A stretch of DNA of 38,067 bases. It comes from JAEUMW01 sp039807745. Its GTDB lineage: Bacteria; Pseudomonadota; Gammaproteobacteria; Burkholderiales; JAEUMW01. Within the stretch, counting starts at the first letter, position 1. Each line of letters begins with the position of its first letter. The position numbers and the translations under genes were made by a program. Shown here piece after piece: positions 18,545 through 27,292 of the stretch. The stretch covers positions 1 to 38,067 of the forward strand of contig JBDHRV010000016.1 in NCBI GenBank assembly GCA_039807745.1, read 5' to 3'. The notes below the pieces were generated by a model, which was not told where the DNA came from, did no database searches, and saw nothing but the letters and a program-made list of their open reading frames with translations.

Positions 18545-21500
18545 TCATGCCGGCGACAAGTCATCCTCGCGGTGGAACAGCTGGTAGAGCACCGGCAGCA
18601 CGAGCAGCGTCAACAGCGTGGACGAGATGATGCCGCCGATTACCACGCTGGCGAGCGGCCGCTGCACCTCGGCGCCGGTGCCGGTGTTGAGCGCCATCGG
18701 CAGAAAGCCCAGGCTCGCGACCAGCGCGATCATCAGCACAGGCCGCAGCCGCGTCATCGCGCCGCTCACGATGGCCTCCTCGAGCGCGACGCCCTGTGCG
18801 CGCAGATCCCGGATGCAAGCGATCATCACGAGGCCGGTCAGCACTGCGACGCCCGAGAGCGTGATGAAGCCGATACCCGCCGAGATGGACAGCGGGATGT
18901 CGCGCAGCCACAGCGCGGCGACGCCGCCGGTGAGGGCCAGGGGCACGCCGCTGAATATCAGCAGGGCGTCCTTCGCCGAGCCGAAGGTCATGAACAACAG
19001 GCCGAAGATGAGCAGGAGCGAAACGGGGACGACCACCCGCAGGCGCTGCGCGGCGGAGGTGAGCTGCTCGAAAGTGCCGCCGTAGGCGAGCCAGTACCCC
19101 GCGGGGAGCTTCACTTCATTCGCGATACGTGCCTGTACCTCGGAGACGAAACTCCCGAGGTCGCGTCCGCGGACGTTCGCGGTGACCACCACGCGCCGCT
19201 TCCCGTTCTCGCGGCTGATCTGGTTGGGGCCAGGCGCGACATCGAAGCGCGCGATCTCGCCCAGCGCGACGTAGCTCACGCGAGCGCCGTTCAAGCCACC
19301 CGCTACCGGCAGCGATACCGGCAACCGTTTCAGCATCTCCATGTCGGTGCGTTGATTCTCGGGAAGTCGCACGACAAGATCGAAGCGCCGGTCGCCCTCG
19401 AAGATCTGCCCCGCGTCCTTGCCGCCGACCGCGACCTCGACGACTTCCTGCACGTCGGACACGCTGAGGCCGTAACGCGAGATCTTCTGCCGATCCATCT
19501 GCACGGTCAGAACGGGGAGCCCGCTGATCTGCTCGACCTTCACGTCGGCGGCACCCGGAACGCGCCCCATGATCCCCGAGATACGCTCGCCGATCTCGAG
19601 CAGCGTGTCCAGATTGTCACCGAATACCTTCACCGCCAGATCGCTGCGCACGCCGGAGATCAGCTCGTTGAAGCGCATCTGGATCGGCTGCGTGAACTCG
19701 TAGTTGTTGCCCGAGACTTTCTGCACCGCCGCTTCCATCGACGCAACCAGTTGAGCCTTGGGCAGGCTCGGGTCGGGCCACTCGCCGCGCGGCTTCAACA
19801 TCACGAAGTTGTCGGCGACGTTGGGCGGCATCGGGTCGGTAGCGATTTCCGCGGTGCCGATCTTCGCGAACACGCGCTCGACCTCGGGGAATGCCTTGAT
19901 GCGCTGCTCGAGCGCTGCCTGCATCTCGACCGCCTGAGTGAGGCTGGTGCCGGGAATGCGCAGCGCGTGCAGGGCGATGTCGCCCTCGTCGAGGCTCGGC
20001 ACGAACTCGGCGCCCATGCGCGTTGCCCCGAGCCCGCTCAGGACGACGACGACGGCGAACGCGATCACTGGCGCGGGATTGCGCAGGACGAAGGCGAGCG
20101 CCGGCCGATAAAGGCGGGCGGCGAGCGCGACGATGCGGTTCTCGCGCTCCGTGATGCGACCGGTGACGAAGATCGCCACCGCGGCCGGCACGAAGGTCAC
20201 CGACAGGATCAGCGCGCCGAGCAGGGCCATGACGACCGTGAACGCCATCGGGTGGAACATCTTTCCTTCCACGCCGGTGAGCGTGAAGATCGGAATGTTG
20301 ACGAGGGCGACGACGATGACGCTCACGAGGCTCGGCTTGACGACCTCGCGTGTCGCTTCGAACACGACCTGGAACCTTTCGCTGCGTTCGAGCACGCGCC
20401 CGAGGCGACGCTGCTCGAGCGCCAGCCGGCGGATGCAGTTTTCGACGATGATTACCGCGCCGTCGACAATGAGACCGAAGTCGAGCGCGCCGAGGCTCAT
20501 CAGGTTGGCGCTCACCCGATTCTCGACCATCGCTGTGATGAGGAAGAGCATCGACAGCGGGATCACCGCCGCGGTGATGAGTGCCGCGCGCCAGTTGCCG
20601 AGCAGCGCCAGCAGCACTGCCATCACGAGGAGCGCGCCTTCGAAGAGATTGATCGCGACCGTCCTGATCGTGCGCTCGATCAGCGTCGTCCGATCGTAGA
20701 CCGTCTTCGCGACGACGCCCTCGGGCAGCGAGCGATTCACCTGCTCGAGTTTTTCGGCGACGCGCTGCGCCACGGTGCGGCTGTTCTCGCCCATCAGCAT
20801 GAACACGGTGCCGAGCACGACTTCCTCGCCGTTCTCGGTGGCGGCGCCGGTGCGCAGCTCCTTGCCGAGCAGAACCTCGCCGATGTCCTTTACACGGATC
20901 GGCACGCCGTTGTCGCTGCGGATCACGATGTCGCGGATCTCCTCGAGCGTCTTCACCTGCCCCGGCGCGCGAACGAGATACTGCTCGCCTCGCTTTTCGA
21001 TGTACCCGGCGCCGACGTTCGCGTTGTTCCTCGCCAGCGCTGCCATCACGTCGTGGAACGAGAGCCCGTGCGCGACGAGCTTCGCGGGGTCGGGGGTGAC
21101 GTGGAACTGCTTCTCGTAGCCGCCGATGGTGTTGATCTCCGTGACGCCGGGCGTGTTACGCAACTGGGGACGGACGATCCAGTCCTGGATCGTCCGCAGA
21201 TCCGTGGGCGTGTAGTCCGTGCCATCGGGTTTCTTCGCGCCGGGCTTCGGCTCGACGGTCCACATGAAGATCTCGCCGAGTCCGGTCGAGATCGGCCCCA
21301 TGGTGGTCTCGACGCCGGGCGGCAGCTTCTCGCGCGCCTCCTGGATGCGCTCGTTGACGAGCTGCCGGGCGAAGTAGATGCTCGTCCCATCCTTGAAGAT
21401 GACCGTGACCTGAGACAGACCGTAGCGCGAGAGCGAGCGCGTGAGCTCGAGATTCGGCAGCCCCGCCATCGTGGTCTCGATGGGAAAGGTGATGCGCTGC

Positions 21501-21685
21501 TCGACTTCGAGCGGGGAATAGCCAGGCGCCTCGGTGTTGATCTGCACCTGGATGTTGGTGATGTCGGGTACGGCGTCGATCGGCAGGCGCTGGTAGTTGT
21601 AGATGCCGAGCGCCGCCATGCCGAGCACGGCGGCGAGCACCACCCAGCGCTGGTGGATGGAGAATCGAAGGACGCTGTCGATCAT
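18545..21685 (-). CDS. czcA: heavy-metal efflux RND pump, CzcA/CusA family
   Basis: Proton-driven inner-membrane pump of a tripartite metal exporter, 1046 residues. The heavy-metal RND signature DFGLIVDGAVIIVEN supplies D402, D408 and E415, identical in position to the proton-relay residues of Cupriavidus CzcA. This DFG...DG...E pattern favours divalent cations (Co, Zn, Cd) over Cu/Ag pumps. Other landmarks are the first membrane helix (14-29), DAVPDITNIQVQINTEAPG and the second helix bundle near residues 860-1030. It is the last gene of a czcI-like/C/B/A operon, 9 bases after czcB. It converges with the DedA gene. The exact metals are inferred. Confidence 0.93.
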   Translation of the reverse strand: MIDSVLRFSIHQRWVVLAAVLGMAALGIYNYQRLPIDAVPDITNIQVQINTEAPGYSPLEVEQRITFPIETTMAGLPNLELTRSLSRYGLSQVTVIFKDGTSIYFARQLVNERIQEAREKLPPGVETTMGPISTGLGEIFMWTVEPKPGAKKPDGTDYTPTDLRTIQDWIVRPQLRNTPGVTEINTIGGYEKQFHVTPDPAKLVAHGLSFHDVMAALARNNANVGAGYIEKRGEQYLVRAPGQVKTLEEIRDIVIRSDNGVPIRVKDIGEVLLGKELRTGAATENGEEVVLGTVFMLMGENSRTVAQRVAEKLEQVNRSLPEGVVAKTVYDRTTLIERTIRTVAINLFEGALLVMAVLLALLGNWRAALITAAVIPLSMLFLITAMVENRVSANLMSLGALDFGLIVDGAVIIVENCIRRLALEQRRLGRVLERSERFQVVFEATREVVKPSLVSVIVVALVNIPIFTLTGVEGKMFHPMAFTVVMALLGALILSVTFVPAAVAIFVTGRITERENRIVALAARLYRPALAFVLRNPAPVIAFAVVVVLSGLGATRMGAEFVPSLDEGDIALHALRIPGTSLTQAVEMQAALEQRIKAFPEVERVFAKIGTAEIATDPMPPNVADNFVMLKPRGEWPDPSLPKAQLVASMEAAVQKVSGNNYEFTQPIQMRFNELISGVRSDLAVKVFGDNLDTLLEIGERISGIMGRVPGAADVKVEQISGLPVLTVQMDRQKISRYGLSVSDVQEVVEVAVGGKDAGQIFEGDRRFDLVVRLPENQRTDMEMLKRLPVSLPVAGGLNGARVSYVALGEIARFDVAPGPNQISRENGKRRVVVTANVRGRDLGSFVSEVQARIANEVKLPAGYWLAYGGTFEQLTSAAQRLRVVVPVSLLLIFGLLFMTFGSAKDALLIFSGVPLALTGGVAALWLRDIPLSISAGIGFITLSGVAVLTGLVMIACIRDLRAQGVALEEAIVSGAMTRLRPVLMIALVASLGFLPMALNTGTGAEVQRPLASVVIGGIISSTLLTLLVLPVLYQLFHREDDLSPA

Positions 21686-21694
21686 CCCGCGGCC

Positions 21695-22894
21695 TCAGTG
21701 AGTGTGACTGGTAGCGGATTTGCCGAGCTCGGCCTTCAGCACGAAGCTGTTGGTGTTGGCATAACGGTCGCCGGCCGCGAGTCCCTCGACGATCTCGATC
21801 CGCTTGCCGTCGCTGTGACCGAGCTCGACCGGGCGAGCCTCGAACACGCCGCCGGAGCGAAGGAACACCACCTCTGACGCGTCGAGGGTCTGGACGGCGT
21901 CGACCGACACTGCTACCGGCACGTTCGTCTCGGCCTGCACGACTTCGACCGTCACGAAGAGCCCGGGCCGCCAGCGCTGGTCCGGGTTCTTCAGTGTCGC
22001 GCGCGCCTTCGCGGAACGCGTCTGCTCGCCGAGCAACGGGCCGATGTAGGAGATCGTCCCGGCCGCTTCCGCACTTAACGCCGTCGCCTTCACGGTGACC
22101 TTCTGGCCGAGCCTGATCGTCGCGAGATCCTTCGGATACACGATCATCTCCGCCCACACGTACGAGAGGTCGGCGACGACGAAGATGCTGGCTTCTTCGC
22201 CCACTGCCTCGCCCAGGGCAAGGTGCTTCTCGATCACGACGCCGTCGATGGGTGCCCGGATCTCGAACCGCGTCAGCGCATCGCGACCCCCGCGGCTGAT
22301 CGATGCCGGGGTCAGCCCCAGCGCCTGCAGTTTCTGCCCCACGGTGCGATACGTGATCTCTGCCTCGGCCAGCGCCGTGCGACTGGCGAGATAGTCCTGC
22401 TCGGCGGAGATCTTCTCCTCCCACAAGCGCTTTTCGCGGTCGAAGGTGGCACGTGCCAGTTGCAGACGGGTCCGGGCAGCCAGGTGCTCGCTCTTGAGAT
22501 CGGCGAGCGACTGGCTCTCGATGACGGCGAGGAGCTCTCCCTTCCTGACTGTGTCGCCGAGGTTCTTGACGGACTTCACGACCACCCCGGCAAGCCGCGG
22601 GATCACGTGCGCAACGCGGTCCTGATCGAACTGGATTTCGCCTTGCAGCGCAAGCGTCGTGACGATTGTTGCCGGTCCGGCGGTCGCGATCTCGATCCCC
22701 GCATCGGCGGCGGCCGCATCGTCCATGGCGACGCGCTTCTCGGTCTCCGGCGAATCTTCCGCGTGCGGGGCTTCGACCCCGGAGTGGCCGTGATCGTCGT
22801 GACCTGTTGGAGCCTGCGGGCGCATGATGAAGATCGCCGCGACGATGCCCAGCCCAACGATCGCGAGCGTGGCAATCCACTGTTTGCTCTTCAC
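21695..22894 (-). CDS. czcB: metal efflux periplasmic adaptor (membrane fusion protein), CzcB-like
   Basis: Periplasmic adaptor linking the CzcA pump to the CzcC outer-membrane channel. The 399 residues begin with an N-terminal anchor (6-24) and then a His/Asp-rich stretch (GHDDHGHSG, about 31-39) that may bind metal. A lipoyl half-motif follows (IPRLAGVVVKSVKNLGDTVRKGELLAVIES), then an alpha-hairpin around residues 135-190, the second lipoyl half (FEIRAPIDGVVIEKHLALGE) and the beta-barrel. The C-terminus ends SHTH. The start codon is GTG at 22894 and overlaps the czcC stop (GTGA), so translation is coupled. Confidence 0.92.
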   Translation of the reverse strand: MKSKQWIATLAIVGLGIVAAIFIMRPQAPTGHDDHGHSGVEAPHAEDSPETEKRVAMDDAAAADAGIEIATAGPATIVTTLALQGEIQFDQDRVAHVIPRLAGVVVKSVKNLGDTVRKGELLAVIESQSLADLKSEHLAARTRLQLARATFDREKRLWEEKISAEQDYLASRTALAEAEITYRTVGQKLQALGLTPASISRGGRDALTRFEIRAPIDGVVIEKHLALGEAVGEEASIFVVADLSYVWAEMIVYPKDLATIRLGQKVTVKATALSAEAAGTISYIGPLLGEQTRSAKARATLKNPDQRWRPGLFVTVEVVQAETNVPVAVSVDAVQTLDASEVVFLRSGGVFEARPVELGHSDGKRIEIVEGLAAGDRYANTNSFVLKAELGKSATSHTH

Positions 22895-24177
22895 TTTGAA
22901 AGCTCCCGGATCGATGCCGTTTCGAGCGGTCCGCCTACCAGTCGCTCGAGCTCGCTCACACCTCCCTGGTAGTCGGCGAGCGCGCGCAGGTACTGTCGGC
23001 GCGCCTCGAACAATGTGCGCTGCGCGTCGAGGACGTCGATAAAGCTGAACTTGCCGAGCAGATAGCCTTTGTTGGCGGCATCGTATGCGCTCTGCGCTCC
23101 CGGCAGGATGCGTGTGCGCAGGGTGTCGATCTCGTTCATCAACCCCGCCACGCGCGCGTAAGTCGCGGCAAGATCGGCCAGGACGAGCGCCTCGGCGGCA
23201 CGTTGCTCGTCGGCGACCTTATCGAGTCTGCGGTTCGCCTCCAGGATGCCGCCGCGGTTCTGATTGAAAACCGGGATCGGCACCGACACGCCGAGGAGAT
23301 AGCCATAGTCGTTGAACGTGGTGAACCGGGCTACGCCGCCGCTTACCGTCACATCGGGAATCGCCTTGGCACGCTCGCCTTCGAGCACGGCGGTGCGCTG
23401 TGCCAGGGCGCTCGGCCAGCGGGCGAGATCGGGGTTGTCATGGATCCGCTCGGCAAGCGTCGCGTAAGGGGGCAGGGTCCTCAGCTCGTCGAGAGAGCCC
23501 TCGGCCCGGCTGAAACGCGATGCCCGGTCGTTCCAGAGCAATGTCAGTCGCTTGCATGCGCCGTCGAGCTCACGGCGCGCCTGTTCGAGCTCGACCTCGA
23601 CACCGGCGAGTGCGACGCGCGCGCGGGTCTCCTCGACTGGCGACACCTTGCCGGCCTGGACGCGCTTCGCTGCCGCGTCGGCGACCCGACCGGCGAGCTG
23701 CGTCGACTCTTCGGCCAACGCCAACCGCTGCTGGGCGGCGAGGACATCGACGAACGACTGTGACACGCGCTGCAGGAGATCCGCACGCTTCGCCGCGAAG
23801 TCCCAGCCAGCCAGGGCGCGATCCGATTCCGCGATCTTCACGCGCGCGCCACGCTTGCCGCCGAGCTCGACCAGCTGCTGCAACTCCACACCTACGAACT
23901 GCTCGCCGGATTCGCGCTTGCGCGCGTTGCCGAGGGCGTCGCCACCGACCTTGACGTCGGGGTTCGGGAGTACGCCCGCCTGCGTGACGGCGGCGTCAGT
24001 GGCAAGGATTTCCTGCGCGAGGGCAGCGAGCTCGGGGTTGCGTTCGAGGGCCAGAGCCCTCGCCTGTTCGAGGGTGAGCGCGGATGGCGCGGGACCCTGC
24101 GCGAGGGTTCCGGGGGCGAACGCGAGCAGTGCGATCGCGGTCGCGGCGAACTCTAACAGACGCTGTACTCGCGTCAT
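22891..24177 (-). CDS. czcC: outer-membrane efflux channel, CzcC-like (TolC family)
   Basis: Outer-membrane factor of the metal exporter. The 428 residues have an N-terminal signal peptide (LLEFAATAIALLAFAPGTLAQ) and two long repeats of the TolC type. In the first, LTLEQARALALERNPELAAL is the usual entry motif; the second carries VSVPIPVFNQNRGGI, typical of CzcC proteins. Coiled-coil-rich regions lie between. Its start is about 100 bases after the upstream czcI-like gene and its stop overlaps the czcB start. Confidence 0.92.
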   Translation of the reverse strand: MTRVQRLLEFAATAIALLAFAPGTLAQGPAPSALTLEQARALALERNPELAALAQEILATDAAVTQAGVLPNPDVKVGGDALGNARKRESGEQFVGVELQQLVELGGKRGARVKIAESDRALAGWDFAAKRADLLQRVSQSFVDVLAAQQRLALAEESTQLAGRVADAAAKRVQAGKVSPVEETRARVALAGVEVELEQARRELDGACKRLTLLWNDRASRFSRAEGSLDELRTLPPYATLAERIHDNPDLARWPSALAQRTAVLEGERAKAIPDVTVSGGVARFTTFNDYGYLLGVSVPIPVFNQNRGGILEANRRLDKVADEQRAAEALVLADLAATYARVAGLMNEIDTLRTRILPGAQSAYDAANKGYLLGKFSFIDVLDAQRTLFEARRQYLRALADYQGGVSELERLVGGPLETASIRELSK

Positions 24178-24277
24178 TGAAAATTCCTTGCGAAGTGACG
24201 GGCACTTGCCGAAGGCCTGTGCCGGCGGTCAGTCGGGGCGCTACGGGAGTCCGGTGGCGCGCGGGCGCCGGCCGGTT

Positions 24278-24619
24278 TCAGGCGTGGAGCAGGGGGGGAC
24301 GATCGAGTGAATCAGCGCCGCGACCGGCGAGCGGCACCACGGGGCGCAGGAGATGGCGCAAGGCCGCCGCGCGCTCGGGAGCAACGGGGGCCGACGAAAC
24401 GACGCCGGGATTCAGCACCAGATGGCAGAAGCCATGCGCTACCGCACAATCGGGGCAGGACGACCCATCGTCTCCCGGGGTCGTGTTGCCATCGTGTGTG
24501 AGGTGGTCGATCTCCTGGGCTACGGGCGCCTCGTGGGCGTGCAATATCTCGCCGGCCACCGCTTGCAGGGGCAGCCACAAGATCATCAAGACAAGCACGA
24601 CGCGACGGAAGAGGGCCAT
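24278..24619 (-). CDS. small secreted metal-resistance protein, CzcI-like
   Basis: 113-residue protein at the head of the czcCBA operon. Residues 1-22 are a signal peptide (VVLVLMILWLPLQAVA). The mature part has HAHE and HLTHD histidine clusters and CPDCAVAHGFCH, so it could bind metal in the periplasm. Size, position and N-terminus match CzcI of Cupriavidus, a proposed regulator or accessory of Czc, but the similarity is short. No strong ribosome site precedes ATG 24619; it is chosen because it begins the signal peptide and lies about 20 bases after the predicted transcription start. Confidence 0.65.
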   Translation of the reverse strand: MALFRRVVLVLMILWLPLQAVAGEILHAHEAPVAQEIDHLTHDGNTTPGDDGSSCPDCAVAHGFCHLVLNPGVVSSAPVAPERAAALRHLLRPVVPLAGRGADSLDRPPLLHA

Positions 24620-24646
24620 GACGAAGGCAGGCAGGAGAGTTTTCGA

Positions 24647-24675
24647 ATTATGGTTGGGACTCCGACCGACTGCAA
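24647..24675 (-). promoter_or_regulatory. sigma70 promoter of the czc-like operon with an overlapping dyad
   Basis: Minus-strand TTGCAG (-35, 24670-24675), a 17-base spacer and CATAAT (-10, 24647-24652). A dyad ACCGA (24665-24669)/TCGGT (24676-24680) is centred on the -35 hexamer, where a repressor or activator could act. No regulator gene is adjacent. Confidence 0.55.
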
Positions 24676-24744
24676 TCGGTTGTCGCTGAGGCCCGGGTTA
24701 CGCGCAAGAATGAATCGGGGGCGATTCCCTTCGGCCGGGCCTAG

Positions 24745-25569
24745 CTAGCTTCCTGCGCGGTCGACGAGCACGTGTTCTCCCTGCCAACGCGCCACGCGGA
24801 TCGGCCCCTTCACGCCTGACAGCCGTTCCAGCGCGTGCTGGTACGGAGTTGCGGCACCGGTCGTGTAGAACGTGTGTCGCGCTGCGTGCCCCGCCGGTCC
24901 CAGCAGGCCCTGCTGCTCCAGCACCCGGTGCACGTAGCGCGCGATGGCAGGCGCCGGATCGATGACGTTGACGTCAGCGCCGGCGATGCGCCGGATCGGC
25001 TCGATCAGGAAGGGATAGTGCGTGCACGCGAGGACGATGGTGTCGGCGCCGGCCTCGAGGATGGGCTGCACGTACCCGCGCAGCAGCGCCGCGGTCTCCT
25101 CGCTGTCGATCTCGCCCGCCTCGACGCGATCGGCGAGGCCGTTGCACACCTGGTTGACGAGCCGGATCCCGCTCGCATAGCGGCCCGCGGTCGCCTGGAA
25201 CAGCCGTCCCTGGAACGTGGCGGGCGTGGCCATGATGCCGACCACGCCGCTGCGGGTGCTCAGCGCGGCCGGTTTGACGGCCGGTTCCATGCCGATGCTG
25301 GGCAGCGCCGGAAACGCTTCGCGCAGGTGCTTGAGCGCCGCCGCCGAGGCGGTATTGCAGGCCACCACGATCGCCTTGCAGCCGTGCCCGATCAGAAAGC
25401 GCGTGATCGCGTCGCAGAAGTGACGGATCTGCTCCTGCGGGCGGGGACCGTAGGGGACGTGCGCCTGGTCCGCGAAATAGACGGTATCCTCGTGCGGCAG
25501 CTGGCGCACGATTTCGCGCCACACGCTCAGGCCGCCGACACCGGAGTCGAAGACGCCGACCGGCCTCAC
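24745..25569 (-). CDS. murI: glutamate racemase
   Basis: Makes D-glutamate for peptidoglycan. The 274 residues contain FDSGVGGLSV at the N-terminus and the two catalytic cysteines C71 (VACNTASA) and C182 (LACTHYP), with the usual GIMATPATFQ segment between. The start overlaps the stop of the upstream glycosyltransferase gene by 4 bases, so the two are co-translated. Identification is secure. Confidence 0.97.
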   Translation of the reverse strand: MRPVGVFDSGVGGLSVWREIVRQLPHEDTVYFADQAHVPYGPRPQEQIRHFCDAITRFLIGHGCKAIVVACNTASAAALKHLREAFPALPSIGMEPAVKPAALSTRSGVVGIMATPATFQGRLFQATAGRYASGIRLVNQVCNGLADRVEAGEIDSEETAALLRGYVQPILEAGADTIVLACTHYPFLIEPIRRIAGADVNVIDPAPAIARYVHRVLEQQGLLGPAGHAARHTFYTTGAATPYQHALERLSGVKGPIRVARWQGEHVLVDRAGS

Positions 25570-27266
25570 GACTTCTTCGCCGCGGTGCGCTTGTACAGCC
25601 TGAATCGTTCCTTGGTGTCACCCGGCCGGGCGCCTTCCCAGATCTTCGTCCAGCCGCTCCCGACGGCGGCCTGCTGCAGCGCGGTGCCCTGGGTCAGCAG
25701 CAGGTCGCAGTCGCGCTTGGGCTGGGGGATCTCCTCCCGGTGCGTGATGATCCCGCCGTAATACTCGAGCATGGCGCGCTGGGAGTCGCCGAGGCCGATG
25801 CTCGAGATGCAGCGACTGCCTTTCGGCAGCACAAGCTCGAGCTCACGCACCACGCCACGGTAGCTCTTGCCGGCATCCACGTAAGGCAGCCACAACGTCG
25901 ACGCGAGTATCCACATGAGCGTGATGCCACCGCCCCAGTTGACGAGCGCGCGGCGCGTGGTGGGCATGGTGCGCGCCACCAGCGCGGCCCACAGCAACGT
26001 GCTCACGGCCGCGATCAGAAACGGGAGCCAGTGGAAGTGTCCCTCGAAGCCGGGTTGAAACGCGGCGAGCGCACGCGCGATTCCCGGCGGCCAGCCCGTG
26101 AGCAGCGCGACCCACGCGATCCAGAGCAGGATGGCGATCAGCCCGAAAGTCATGATGCCGAACCAGTCCAGCGCGCTGATCGCGCCGCGTCGCAGGGTAT
26201 CGAGCGATGCCACCGCGAGCAGCGTGAAGGGGACCAGCAGCGGCAGCGCGTACACGTCACCCGCGTTCGACACGAGGCCGAGCAGTGCGAACATCACGAC
26301 CAGCGCGATCAGCGGCAGTTGCAGGTCGGGCCGCTTCGGGAGGCCGCGGCGGCCATGCCAGAGCGTCCAGATCGCCAGCGGCAGCACCGGCCACGCGAAC
26401 CAGGGCAGCAGCACCAAGTACTCGCGCCACGCCAGCGTGGGCCGCGCCCCACCGAAGAACAACGCGCCGACGAGATCCTGGGTCAGCCACTCGTGGAAGA
26501 GGTCGGGCGATTGCCGGTAGAGCGCAAGCGGCCAGACGACGAGCCACGGCGCGGCCGCCACGCAGGCGCCGCCGAGGGTCGCGACGAGCGCGCGCAGTTT
26601 CCACTGGCGATTCGTCATCGCGAAGAGCAGGGCCGTGGCGATGAGTACGATCGGCCCGACCAGCCCGCGCGCGAGAAAGCCGATGCCGATGCCGGTACCC
26701 AGGGCCGCACCACCGAGGAGGGGTCTGCGCGGTGCGACGGCCAGACCGTAGAGCCCGAGCGAGAGGCCGGTGACGAGCGGCACGTCGGGAATGAGCTGGT
26801 GCGCGCGCACGATCCAGCCGACACAGCCGAGCAGGCCGATGACGGCGATGCCTGCGTAGTCGCGCCCGTACAGCTCCTTCGCCGTGAGCGCCGTGAACCA
26901 GAAGGCGAGCGCCATGAAGACCCCGCTCGCGAGCCGGGCCGCATCGTGCAGCGGCAGCAGCCCGGAGAAGAGTTTGGCGAACCCCGCGGCGGCGAGGTAT
27001 ACGAGCGGCGGCGCATCGAGTGCGGCTTCGCCCGCGAGGCGGGGCACCACCCAGTTGCCATTGCCGGTCATCAGGTTGCGCACGATGCCGATCGCGGCGG
27101 CTTCATCGGGCTTCCACGGCTCGTGGCCGACGAGTCCGGGCAGGATCCAGGCGATGCCGAGCAGGACGGCGGTGGTGGCGGCCGACAGCCGTACATGGAA
27201 GCGACGGCGGGGGTGCGCCGCGGCGCCGGCGAGCGGGTCGTCCACCCGTGGCAGAGCAGTGCTCAA
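25566..27266 (-). CDS. ArnT-like lipid-linked sugar transferase (GT39/GT83-type)
   Basis: Integral membrane glycosyltransferase of the PMT/ArnT superfamily, which moves sugars from polyprenyl-phosphate carriers in the periplasm. The 566 residues hold about ten or more hydrophobic segments and the early acidic motif EPWKPDEAAAIGI in the first periplasmic loop, equivalent to the catalytic Asp-Glu of the family. GDPs or soluble domains are absent. The start is TTG 27266, supported by GGGAG 8 bases upstream. It sits between a Kdo hydroxylase gene and murI, which suggests a lipopolysaccharide substrate. Acceptor and sugar (for example Ara4N) are inferences. Confidence 0.82.
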   Translation of the reverse strand: MSTALPRVDDPLAGAAAHPRRRFHVRLSAATTAVLLGIAWILPGLVGHEPWKPDEAAAIGIVRNLMTGNGNWVVPRLAGEAALDAPPLVYLAAAGFAKLFSGLLPLHDAARLASGVFMALAFWFTALTAKELYGRDYAGIAVIGLLGCVGWIVRAHQLIPDVPLVTGLSLGLYGLAVAPRRPLLGGAALGTGIGIGFLARGLVGPIVLIATALLFAMTNRQWKLRALVATLGGACVAAAPWLVVWPLALYRQSPDLFHEWLTQDLVGALFFGGARPTLAWREYLVLLPWFAWPVLPLAIWTLWHGRRGLPKRPDLQLPLIALVVMFALLGLVSNAGDVYALPLLVPFTLLAVASLDTLRRGAISALDWFGIMTFGLIAILLWIAWVALLTGWPPGIARALAAFQPGFEGHFHWLPFLIAAVSTLLWAALVARTMPTTRRALVNWGGGITLMWILASTLWLPYVDAGKSYRGVVRELELVLPKGSRCISSIGLGDSQRAMLEYYGGIITHREEIPQPKRDCDLLLTQGTALQQAAVGSGWTKIWEGARPGDTKERFRLYKRTAAKKS

Positions 27267-27292
27267 CGCCAGCGCTCCCTGGTACGGGTTTG

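Noticed and set aside
18518..18560. A possible terminator between the DedA gene and czcA (GGGC-8-GCCC)
   Set aside because: The stem is only 4 bases and there is no T-run on either strand.
18572..21877. A 1101-codon plus-strand open frame
   Set aside because: Antisense to czcA. Composition is dominated by Arg, Asp, His and Glu; there are no domains, while czcA has all its motifs.
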